A program made the translations under genes and the position numbers. The notes beneath the pieces were generated by a model. The model saw only the letters and a list, made by a program, of their open reading frames with translations. It had not been told where the DNA came from and searched no databases. Source: Aquimarina sp. TRL1 (GTDB lineage: Bacteria; Bacteroidota; Bacteroidia; Flavobacteriales; Flavobacteriaceae). From it: a DNA stretch of 64,000 nt. The stretch's first letter is position 1. Every line of letters starts with the position of its first letter. Below, piece after piece: positions 56,431-64,000 of this stretch. The DNA is taken from positions 1,664,501 through 1,728,500 of the forward strand of contig NZ_CP053590.1 in the NCBI RefSeq assembly GCF_013365535.1, written 5' to 3'.

Positions 56431-57504
56431 TTATAACGTTCGTTGGTAAAAAAGAACTAATTTTTCTACGGCCTGATTTACATAAGGTTCCTGGTCATAC
56501 AGATCAAAATGATTCGCCTCTTTGATCTTTACTAACGCTTTATCTCCTTTGGCCCTTTCTACAGCTACCTCACTAAAATAAGCTGATAGAGCTTTTTCTC
56601 CTATAATGGCTAAGAAGGGTCTGTCTGCCATTAATTCTAGGTGTTCTGTAGGGTTAAAGAAATACCGTGTATCTAATGACATTGCTGCTCTTAGTGGACT
56701 ATATGTAGGGTATTGCCCTCCTCGTTTGGGGTTTCTATAATAATCAGCTGCCCGATCCCAGAATTTTCCAAGACCACTATTCGCCGGAGGGATCCCCTCT
56801 ACTAATACAACCTCTCCAGTCTCATAATACCGCTGTCTTGCTTGATTACCCCATGAAATCTGCTGTTGTAATTGAGCAACTTTATCTCCTGACAATTCTT
56901 TCATATACTGAGTAGCACCTCCCATTCCATAATCTATAAAATCGACAAAGCCACTTACAGTTGCTACCGATCGAATCCGCTGATCAAAAAAAGCAGATTG
57001 AAGACTATAACCTGCTCCTGAACAAATACCCAGAACACCTATTTTATCTTTGGCGACTCCTGGTATTGTCCCTATAAAGCTAACTGCATTTTTAATGTCT
57101 TCTACTTTCATTGGAGCATTTTCCATCGCTCTGGGAACTCCCCCACTTTCTCCATAAGTTCTATGGTCGAATGCGAGCGTAATAAATCCTTTTTTAGCCA
57201 ATTTCTCAGCATAAATTCCAGCGGTTTGCTCTTTAATTCCACTAGCTGGTGTAATGACAACAATTGCTGATTGTTGTTTTTCTGATGAATATCCTTCTGG
57301 GATAAAAAGATGTCCGGCTATTCGAGTTCCTTCACTGGTAAAATTCACCTTGTTTTTTCCTGTTTGTAAATTTTTATGAAAGATTGTTCCAAATGTGGTT
57401 ACAGATGTTTTCATAGTTGTATGGGTTAAAGATTGCGCTGTCATCACTGCAGATATCCCTAAAATAAGACAGCAAATTGTTGTTTTAAGATTTATTTTTA
57501 TCAT
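56431..57504 (-). CDS. Exported alpha/beta hydrolase (dienelactone hydrolase-like)
   Basis: A 357-residue protein with an N-terminal signal (TTICCLILGISAVMTAQ). Core motifs: IVVITPASGIKEQTAGIYAE, LAFDHRTYGESGG and the nucleophile elbow LGICSGAGYSLQ; the histidine is in EANHFDLYD near the end. Similar to the YcjY/xylan-esterase-type group of dienelactone hydrolase-like proteins. Divergently transcribed from a LysR regulator, which is the probable controller. Confidence 0.83.
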   Translation of the reverse strand: MIKINLKTTICCLILGISAVMTAQSLTHTTMKTSVTTFGTIFHKNLQTGKNKVNFTSEGTRIAGHLFIPEGYSSEKQQSAIVVITPASGIKEQTAGIYAEKLAKKGFITLAFDHRTYGESGGVPRAMENAPMKVEDIKNAVSFIGTIPGVAKDKIGVLGICSGAGYSLQSAFFDQRIRSVATVSGFVDFIDYGMGGATQYMKELSGDKVAQLQQQISWGNQARQRYYETGEVVLVEGIPPANSGLGKFWDRAADYYRNPKRGGQYPTYSPLRAAMSLDTRYFFNPTEHLELMADRPFLAIIGEKALSAYFSEVAVERAKGDKALVKIKEANHFDLYDQEPYVNQAVEKLVLFYQRTL

Positions 57505-57591
57505 AACTATAAATAATAATAATATTAGATTACTATGTTTAATGATTGCTTTTATTTACTTTTACAAAAGTATATCACATAAAAACAGGTT

Positions 57592-57607
57592 CAAAATACC
57601 TATTTTG
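57592..57607. promoter_or_regulatory. Palindrome in the hydrolase/LysR intergenic region
   Basis: CAAAATA-CC-TATTTTG, 7-bp perfect arms, 23 bases before the LysR start and 87 bases upstream of the hydrolase start. A dyad in this place would suit LysR autoregulation; alternatively TATTTTG is the -7 box of lysR. Confidence 0.4.
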
Positions 57608-57630
57608 CATCATCATCATAAATAATAATT

Positions 57631-58506
57631 ATGGATACTCGTTTACTTCGTTTCTTTATAGCAGTCTATGAACAAAAAAACCTAACCCGTGCAGCAGAGC
57701 AATGTTTTGTATCCCAACCTAATATTTCCAACGGGATCAAACAATTAGAAGAAGAAATAGGAAAACAACTTTTTATACGACATAAAAGAGGGGTGATTAT
57801 CAATACTGAAGCACATTATCTCTACCCTATTGCGAAGCGTCTATTAGGAGAAATTACGTCCTTATCTGATATTTTTAAAGAGCGAGAGTTTACAGATAAA
57901 ATTACTATTGGCGTTGCAGAAAGCTTGCCTCAGGAGCACAAACAACAATTCTTTAGAACCGCTACACATTTATCAGATTCTTTGCAATGGGATGTTCGCC
58001 CTATTGGTAGAGATTGTGAAATTAATTTGCTAGTACGTGAATGGAAATACGAAGAAGATCTTTTCCTTCCTCTATGGAAAGAGAATTATGTCTTATGCAT
58101 CCCAGATGGTCATCATTTATTATCCAAAGATGTTATAGAACTCGAAGATCTACAACATGAATCATTTATTCATTGTCCTCCTTGTGAGGCACATAAACAA
58201 TGTCTGTCTATTCTGAGCAATACCAGTAAAAAATCTGTAACTATTGCTAATTGTGCCACTAAAACAGAAACCCTTACATTTTTAATGGCTGGATTAGGTG
58301 TCACATTTTTACCTGAACATTTTATAGATGGATGGTACGGTTTCCAGGTAAAGCCTTATAATGGTCCTCGCTATTTTAGAGAAGTTGGATTATCTTATCC
58401 CAGAAAGAGTCTTAAAAACCCTGCTATTTCTAAATTAATCGATTATTTTTCTAAAAATACTTTGCGAACTAAAAAATTCAGTGAATTTGGATATTATACT
58501 AAGTAA
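57631..58506 (+). CDS. LysR family transcriptional regulator
   Basis: A 291-residue regulator with the N-terminal winged helix (MDTRLLRFFIAVYEQKNLTR, AAEQCFVSQPNISNGIKQLE) and a C-terminal effector domain (ITIGVAESLPQEHK onwards). A cysteine-rich patch (IHCPPCEAHKQC) in the effector domain could sense redox or metal; that is a guess. It is divergent from the exported hydrolase and likely controls it. Confidence 0.9.
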   Translation: MDTRLLRFFIAVYEQKNLTRAAEQCFVSQPNISNGIKQLEEEIGKQLFIRHKRGVIINTEAHYLYPIAKRLLGEITSLSDIFKEREFTDKITIGVAESLPQEHKQQFFRTATHLSDSLQWDVRPIGRDCEINLLVREWKYEEDLFLPLWKENYVLCIPDGHHLLSKDVIELEDLQHESFIHCPPCEAHKQCLSILSNTSKKSVTIANCATKTETLTFLMAGLGVTFLPEHFIDGWYGFQVKPYNGPRYFREVGLSYPRKSLKNPAISKLIDYFSKNTLRTKKFSEFGYYTK

Positions 58507-58553
58507 TATATAATTGTTAAAAGAAAAAAATCTTTGAACTCATACAAATAAAA

Positions 58554-58576
58554 AATGACCGCATATAGCGGTCATT
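58554..58576. terminator. Terminator between lysR and the small lipoprotein
   Basis: AATGACCGC at 58554-58562 pairs with GCGGTCATT at 58568-58576, between convergent genes. Confidence 0.7.
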
Positions 58577-58597
58577 GATAAATTAACACGTTGTTTA

Positions 58598-58879
58598 TTA
58601 GTTAAAAGGGTCAATAGTCCCATTACACGCACCTGTGGCGTAGGAATCAAAAGAGCTTCCTTCTGGTAGGGATACAGTTTGCTTATCAGAAACTACTCCT
58701 CCTACAGAGGCTTCTACTGTTACTTGGTTATTGCCAATATCACATACAGTAACCTTAGTTGATATTCCAATTAAAGAAACATCACAACTTCTACAACTGT
58801 TGGATCCATCATCATCATTCCCACAGGATGATAGCAGTAACACTGCCATACTTGCTAAGGCGAATACATTTTTTTTCAT
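58598..58879 (-). CDS. Small cysteine-rich lipoprotein
   Basis: A 93-residue lipoprotein; lipid cysteine 19 in LLSSCGNDDDGS, acidic surface-sorting stretch, then CRSCD and two more cysteines (TVCDIG, GACNG). The mature domain is beta-rich. No family recognised. The gene at 58935-59219 directly upstream is of similar size and also has extra cysteines. Confidence 0.7.
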   Translation of the reverse strand: MKKNVFALASMAVLLLSSCGNDDDGSNSCRSCDVSLIGISTKVTVCDIGNNQVTVEASVGGVVSDKQTVSLPEGSSFDSYATGACNGTIDPFN

Positions 58880-58934
58880 ACAATGATTAATTAGGTTAGA
58901 TTTGGGTTATTTATTGCTTAATTTAGTAAAATTC

Positions 58935-59219
58935 TCATTGTCCTATAGTAGCGCATTCTTTGAGTACATCTCCTAATTCTGTTTCATAAGCATCATCGGC
59001 ACCACATTCAGTATCTCTATACGCTTGTATAGCGTCTTGTACCAGCTTACAAAGTGTTTCTGTTTTAGGGGTTGCATCTGTATATGCATTTAATGCTTCT
59101 TCTACAGGTAATCTCAATCCGGAATCAATCGCTTCACATGGATTTGTTTTGACATCATCTTCTCCGCAAGAAGAAAATCCCAGTGCCAAACAGCCAATAA
59201 TAATTAGTGTTTTTTTCAT
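58935..59219 (-). CDS. Small cysteine-containing lipoprotein
   Basis: A 94-residue lipoprotein; lipid cysteine 18 in GFSSCGEDD. Four more cysteines (NPCEAI, LCKLVQ, TECGAD, KECATI) spaced in a helical protein suggest two disulfides. No family recognised. It lies 55 bases upstream of the other small lipoprotein, same strand, and may share a transcript. Confidence 0.7.
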   Translation of the reverse strand: MKKTLIIIGCLALGFSSCGEDDVKTNPCEAIDSGLRLPVEEALNAYTDATPKTETLCKLVQDAIQAYRDTECGADDAYETELGDVLKECATIGQ

Positions 59220-59329
59220 AATGTGGGGGTAATTAAATCGAAATTATCTGGATACGAATATAATAGAATATTTATTATTTTAACAAAAAATTAATATTCT
59301 ATTCGTTTATACATCTTTATACACAGCTG

Positions 59330-61165
59330 TTAATCAACTACTTCTATATCAATTGGCTTCCCTAAATAAGCCAAATAACTTCCTTCTGCTATATTCTTAA
59401 CTTCATCGCTATATGAAGGTATTATTTGTATTTTATTGGCATTATCTCTAATAAAAAGGGGAATGATATTTTCATCTTCTTTGGTCATATTGATTAAAGT
59501 CTCATAATGAGTTCTGTCCTTTATTTTTATTTCTAAAATTCCAGGATATTTTTCTGTCAATTCCATCAATCTGTAATAATCATCTGTATGGGAAAACAAT
59601 CCTGCTTCAGGATTATTTTCAGGATCATTCATTTCTTCTGAAGTTACTAATCTGTACGAACCATGCTCCCCAAATTGATTTTTGAATTTATCAATTGCAT
59701 ATTTATTAATGTCACTATTCCCTGTCAAGGCCATTAAATAACCTATATCATTTAATTCTATATTATCTTTTAGCTGATCACTATAAATATTTCCCTCTAT
59801 AGCTTCTAATCCAAGGTTTTTGGCTTTTTTGACATTTTCACGATTACTATCTATCAGAACGACATGTCGGTTATTGTTTTTTAAATATACCGCTATAAGT
59901 CGTGAGATTTTAGAGGCTCCAATAATAAGAGTTCCTTCGGATTTTTTAAGAAATACTCCTACAAGTTTAGCAAAAATTCGAGCTGTTGTAGCATTCAGTA
60001 GAACCGTCCCTAATACAATCATAAAGACTAAAGGAGTTATATATTCAGCACCGATTTCTCCAATTTTATCAAGCTTTAAACCAAATAATGAAGCAATACC
60101 AGCAGCTACGATCCCTCTAGGGCCTACCCAGCTAATAAAAAGTTTTTCATTGGTCTTTAATCCGGATCCCATCGAACTCAAAAAAACACCTAATGGTCGT
60201 ACAATAAATACTACTACTGCAAAAAGCAAAAGGGCTTTCCAGTTATAAACCAACTCCAGATCTTCTATATTAATATTTGCCGCAAGAAGAATAAAAAGAA
60301 TAGAAATGAGTAGAACACTCATCGATTCTTTAAAATACAATAACTCTTCTAAATTTGGTAAATTCATATTTCCCAAAACCATTCCCATTATCACTACAGA
60401 TAATAAGCCCGACTCATGTGCAAATGCATCAGATAACACAAAAACACCCAATACAGCTGCCAGCGTAAAAACATTTAATAAATAATGTGGAATAATATTT
60501 TTCTTAATAGCAAAAGCGAGTCCATGAGCAAATGTAAAACCAAAGGTCAGTCCGAAAAGTACAATTTTAGCAAACTCAATGAGCGCAGTTACAGTATAAG
60601 CTCTGCTCTCCCCTACACTAATAAACTCGAAGACCAAAACAGCTATCAATGCTCCTACCGGGTCTATCAAAATTCCCTCCCACTTCAAAACTGTAGAAAT
60701 ATCTTTTTTTAAAGGTATATTTCGTAATATAGGTGTAATTACCGTAGGTCCCGTAACAATAATCAACGAAGAAAACAGAAAAGAAATTGGCCAACTTAAA
60801 TCAAAAATAAAATGAGCGGCTAATCCTGCTCCAAAAAAAGTAACTACTACCGCAATTGTTATTAACTTCAAAATTACAGGACCAACATTAAGTATTTCAT
60901 TCCTTCTTAATGTAAGCCCTCCTTCAAAGAGAATAACGCTGATTGCCAATGACACAAAATAGAAAAGACTTTCTCCCGGAAAAAGTCCTTCTTTCCCATT
61001 CCAGATAGGTTGAATTAATTTAGTGTGATCATCTGTATATAATGTAGCTATTGGTCCTACTAAAAGGCCTATCAATATCAATGGTAAAATAGCCGGGATT
61101 TTAAATTTCCAAGCAACCCATTGTGCTAAAATCCCCAAAATAATAATCCCTGATAATTCTAACAT
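59330..61165 (-). CDS. Na+/H+ antiporter (CPA1 type) with RCK/TrkA-N domain
   Basis: A 611-residue inner-membrane protein. About 12 hydrophobic segments fill residues 1-400, with ILFEGGLTLRRNEIL, GPTVITPILRN and SWVGPRGIVAAGIASLFG typical of the NhaP-like family. From about residue 415 a TrkA-N nucleotide-binding domain (LIIGASKISRLIAVYL, VVLIDSNRENVKKAKNLGLE) may regulate transport. It exchanges cytoplasmic monovalent cations for protons or the reverse; ion specificity unknown. Confidence 0.88.
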   Translation of the reverse strand: MLELSGIIILGILAQWVAWKFKIPAILPLILIGLLVGPIATLYTDDHTKLIQPIWNGKEGLFPGESLFYFVSLAISVILFEGGLTLRRNEILNVGPVILKLITIAVVVTFFGAGLAAHFIFDLSWPISFLFSSLIIVTGPTVITPILRNIPLKKDISTVLKWEGILIDPVGALIAVLVFEFISVGESRAYTVTALIEFAKIVLFGLTFGFTFAHGLAFAIKKNIIPHYLLNVFTLAAVLGVFVLSDAFAHESGLLSVVIMGMVLGNMNLPNLEELLYFKESMSVLLISILFILLAANINIEDLELVYNWKALLLFAVVVFIVRPLGVFLSSMGSGLKTNEKLFISWVGPRGIVAAGIASLFGLKLDKIGEIGAEYITPLVFMIVLGTVLLNATTARIFAKLVGVFLKKSEGTLIIGASKISRLIAVYLKNNNRHVVLIDSNRENVKKAKNLGLEAIEGNIYSDQLKDNIELNDIGYLMALTGNSDINKYAIDKFKNQFGEHGSYRLVTSEEMNDPENNPEAGLFSHTDDYYRLMELTEKYPGILEIKIKDRTHYETLINMTKEDENIIPLFIRDNANKIQIIPSYSDEVKNIAEGSYLAYLGKPIDIEVVD

Positions 61166-61708
61166 GTTCTTTCCTGTATATTCGGTTTTAATAATTTAAA
61201 GAACGTAATTTTTTATAAATCGTCAAAATAGTGTGCTTTTTCTTCCTCAAATATCTCTTTTTTCTAAAATGCTAAAGCACTTTTGTATCTACATAAATTA
61301 CAATCGGGCTAAAATACTATAAATTAATTAGCTGATTCTTTTCTTTATAACATCCTATAAAAAAGAACATTCTTCTTCATACTTATAAAAAGTCCTTCTT
61401 AAACACGTAAACTCCCTATCTGTCTATTTATTAGAAATTTATAATAACTAAAATTGACAATATAAATTTCACAATAAACTACATATGTGTATAAAACTTT
61501 ATGTAGATAATGTAATTCTATTGAATAAAATGAAGTATTAAAATTATCCGTATGATGAAATATTGTTAAAAAGTCTACAAAAAACCTGATGATCCTTGCC
61601 TTTTTTTCTATTTTGCAAAGATTTTTTACTTTTTTTATGAATAGACACTACATATCCTATCAAAATTGATAGGTATGATAAGTTTAAAATACGATAAATC
61701 GATATAGA
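61166..61708. other. Intergenic region with an inverted repeat
   Basis: About 540 AT-rich bases between the divergent antiporter and MBL genes. Apart from the inverted repeat at 61656-61673 I found no gene, RNA or repeat in it. Confidence 0.55.
61656..61673. promoter_or_regulatory. Operator-like inverted repeat
   Basis: CCTATCAA-AA-TTGATAGG, 8-bp perfect arms, 35 bases before the MBL ATG. A possible binding site for a dimeric regulator or a small hairpin in the leader. Confidence 0.4.
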
Positions 61709-62569
61709 ATGAATTTACATGCTATAGAGGCAGGAAACTTTAAACTGGACGGGGGAGCTATGTTTGGTGTAGTCCCTAAAAAACTTTGGACCAGAACAAA
61801 TCCGGCAGATGAAAACAACATGATTGACATTGCTGCCAGATGCCTTTTAATTGAAGAAGGGAACCGACTCATTCTAGTTGATACGGGAATGGGAAATAAA
61901 CAATCTGATAAATTTTTTGGCTATTATTCACTCTGGGGAGATCACTCTTTGGAAAAATCCTTAAAAGCAAAAGGGTTTCATCCAGATGATATCACAGATG
62001 TCTTTGTTACTCACTTACATTTTGATCATTGCGGAGGTGTAGTTCAATGGAACCAGGATAAAACAGGGTATGAAATGACCTTCAAAAATGCAAAAGTATG
62101 GAGTAATGAGAATCATTGGCAATGGGCAACCGAACCAAATGCCAGAGAAAAAGCTTCTTTTCTTCAGGAAAACATCCTTCCTATCCAAGAAAGTGGACAT
62201 TTACATTTCGTATCAAGATCCGGAACACCTTTTCAGCAAGAATCTGAATTAGGTTTTGGAATACTATTTGTTGACGGACATACAGAAAAACAAATGATCC
62301 CTCATGTATCTTATAAAGGAAAAACGATTGTATACATGGCTGATTTATTACCTACAGCTGGTCACCTTCCATTACCCTACGTAATGGGATATGATACCAG
62401 ACCTCTGTTAACACTACCAGAAAAAAAACAATTTTTAGAAAATGCAGCTGATAATGACTGGTATCTAATGCTTGGTCATGATGCACATAATGAAATAATA
62501 ACAGTACAACACACCGAAAAAGGAGTACGATTAAAAGAAACTTTTACCTGTAACGACATATTCAAATAA
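61709..62569 (+). CDS. MBL-fold metallo-hydrolase
   Basis: A 286-residue metallo-beta-lactamase fold protein. Zinc motif THLHFDHCGG (HxHxDH), DTGMGNK before it, and later ligands in FVDGHTEKQMIPH, VYMADLLPTAGH and LGHDAHNE. No signal peptide, so cytoplasmic. Members of this group act on lactones, thioesters or glutathione conjugates; the substrate here cannot be told. The S8 peptidase starts 5 bases later. Confidence 0.88.
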   Translation: MNLHAIEAGNFKLDGGAMFGVVPKKLWTRTNPADENNMIDIAARCLLIEEGNRLILVDTGMGNKQSDKFFGYYSLWGDHSLEKSLKAKGFHPDDITDVFVTHLHFDHCGGVVQWNQDKTGYEMTFKNAKVWSNENHWQWATEPNAREKASFLQENILPIQESGHLHFVSRSGTPFQQESELGFGILFVDGHTEKQMIPHVSYKGKTIVYMADLLPTAGHLPLPYVMGYDTRPLLTLPEKKQFLENAADNDWYLMLGHDAHNEIITVQHTEKGVRLKETFTCNDIFK

Positions 62570-62574
62570 CAATT

Positions 62575-64000
62575 ATGACCCTAATCTCTAAAAAGCAACT
62601 AATTGCAATCTCATCATCACTTGCATTAGTAAGTTGTGGAGCACCAACACTCGTATCCACTCCAATAGAAAATATAGATTCTATACCTTTAAAAAACGCA
62701 CCATTAACAGAAACACAATATAAAAACTGGAATTCTTTTGATTTAGTGTCAGATACAATTCCTGGAATGAGTGTCAATAAAGCCTATACCGAAATCATCA
62801 AAAACAAACCCGGTAAAAAAGTTATTGTTGCTGTAATTGACAGCGGTGTTGATATAGAGCACGAAGATTTAGATGGTGTTATTTGGACTAACACCAAAGA
62901 AATTAAAGGAAACAATAAAGACGATGATAATAATGGATACATCGATGATATTCACGGGTGGAATTTTTTAGGAGATTCCAAAGATGAAAACCTGGAGTTT
63001 GTTCGAATTATAAAAAAATTAAAACCAAAATACCAGGGAAAAAACCTGGCTTCGGTAGCTTCTTCTGATAAAAAAGAATATCAAAATTATATTGAAGCAA
63101 AAGCTGAATATGAAAAAAAATACCAGGAAGCACTTTCTAATAAAGAGAGATACGAGCAAATTTTACAACAAACTAATGCCTCTCATAAAGCCGTTTCTGC
63201 CATATTAAAAAAAGAAGATTATACGCAAAAAGAGTTACTTTCTGTAAAAGCTGACACCCCGGAAATGCAACAATATGTTGGTTTTCTATCACAAATGTTT
63301 CAGTTTTTAGACAAAGGAGAAAACATCGTTAATTTTTCTAAAAATCTAAAAGAAGGAATCGAACATTTTACCAACAGTCTTAATTATAATCTAAACCTTG
63401 ATTACGATGGAAGAAGTACCGTTGGCGATAATGTAGATGATATCACTAATGTTACCTATGGTAATAATAATGTGATGGGACCTGATCCTACAAAAGATAA
63501 TATCAAACACGGAACACATGTAGCAGGAATTATTGCTGCTGAAAGAAACAACGGTAAAGGAGTAAACGGGATTGCGAAAAATGTAGAAATTATGGCCATT
63601 CGAGCAGTACCAGACGGAGATGAATACGATAAAGACATTGCATTAGCCATTCGATATGCTGCAGATAATGGAGCAAAAGTAATTAATACCAGCTTTGGAA
63701 AATACTATTCAACTCATCCTGAATGGGTGTGGGATGCTATAAAATATGCTGCTGATAAAGATGTATTAATTGTTAATGCTGCTGGTAACGAAGCAGAAGA
63801 TTTGGATCAAAAACGAGTATATCCTAATGATCAAACAGACAATACAACGGAAATAGCAAATAACTTTATTACCATTGGAGCATTAAATTATGAGTACGGA
63901 TCTAGCCTTGTTGCTAATTTTTCTAATTATGGAAAAAACAATGTAGATGCCTTTGCTCCAGGAGTAAAAATATGGGCAACCACTCCTAATAATTCATATG
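62575..64000 (+). CDS. S8 family serine peptidase, 5' part
   Basis: A lipoprotein (lipid cysteine 21, ALVSCGAP) truncated by the right edge after about 475 residues. Catalytic Asp89 in VIDSGVD and His312 in HGTHVAGI are present, with the oxyanion Asn405 in NAAGNEAED; the nucleophile serine lies beyond the window. Between Asp and His there is an insertion of about 190 residues, partly charged and helical (YIEAKAEYEKKYQEALSNKE). A surface or periplasmic protease. It follows the MBL gene by 5 bases. Confidence 0.9.
   Translation, partial: MTLISKKQLIAISSSLALVSCGAPTLVSTPIENIDSIPLKNAPLTETQYKNWNSFDLVSDTIPGMSVNKAYTEIIKNKPGKKVIVAVIDSGVDIEHEDLDGVIWTNTKEIKGNNKDDDNNGYIDDIHGWNFLGDSKDENLEFVRIIKKLKPKYQGKNLASVASSDKKEYQNYIEAKAEYEKKYQEALSNKERYEQILQQTNASHKAVSAILKKEDYTQKELLSVKADTPEMQQYVGFLSQMFQFLDKGENIVNFSKNLKEGIEHFTNSLNYNLNLDYDGRSTVGDNVDDITNVTYGNNNVMGPDPTKDNIKHGTHVAGIIAAERNNGKGVNGIAKNVEIMAIRAVPDGDEYDKDIALAIRYAADNGAKVINTSFGKYYSTHPEWVWDAIKYAADKDVLIVNAAGNEAEDLDQKRVYPNDQTDNTTEIANNFITIGALNYEYGSSLVANFSNYGKNNVDAFAPGVKIWATTPNNSY

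Overview
The window looks like chromosomal DNA of a marine Flavobacteriaceae bacterium (Bacteroidota), plausibly Aquimarina or a close relative. The evidence is an AT-rich sequence, -7 promoter boxes of the form TAnnTTTG, lipoproteins with acidic residues directly after the lipid cysteine, type IX secretion (T9SS) C-terminal domains, IPExxxVDY, DUF2480, DUF3078 and DUF5689 proteins, and the acpP-fabF-rnc-pyk gene order. The genus is inference. I saw no tRNA, rRNA, insertion sequence, CRISPR array or prophage. LAYOUT. 1-4626: housekeeping genes: the 5' end of purN, then acpP, fabF, rnc, an IPExxxVDY gene and pyk. 4716-20233: an extracellular phosphodiesterase/nuclease region with a 1534-residue secreted LTD/OB/EEP nuclease, two smaller EEP-family enzymes, a phosphatidylserine decarboxylase-like protein, a TonB-dependent receptor and a DUF5689 surface lipoprotein; hflX lies inside it. 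20457-33386: mixed genes: a lipocalin-like lipoprotein, a histidine kinase/response regulator pair, a secreted BNR/VPS10-like protein, aminopeptidase P, a VOC protein, a di-heme peroxidase-like lipoprotein, brnQ, an alpha/beta hydrolase and thiL. 33715-41426: a surface cluster of two choice-of-anchor-B propeller proteins, a seven-repeat lipoprotein, an MbnP-like lipoprotein and an MbnH-like di-heme protein. 41546-50364: Fe-S assembly: sufA, sufB, an inserted lipoprotein gene, sufC, sufD, sufS, a decayed M43 metalloprotease pseudogene, a small lipoprotein, sufE, a SufT/DUF59 gene and a DUF2480 gene. 50519-64000: two DUF3078 paralogues, a mono-heme lipoprotein, two GNAT proteins, a divergent hydrolase/LysR pair, two tiny cysteine-containing lipoproteins, a Na+/H+ antiporter with an RCK domain, an MBL hydrolase and a truncated S8 protease. 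HOW THE GENES MAY WORK TOGETHER. The nuclease/receptor region may degrade extracellular nucleic acids or other phosphodiesters and import the products. The MbnP/MbnH pair is expected to modify a tryptophan and bind copper in the cell envelope, with three propeller proteins beside it. The suf block builds Fe-S clusters. A degenerate repeat family sits in many of the gene-free gaps. Nothing here is certainly a new system. The MbnP/MbnH/propeller cluster and the nuclease/PSD-like/TonB locus are the best candidates for follow-up.
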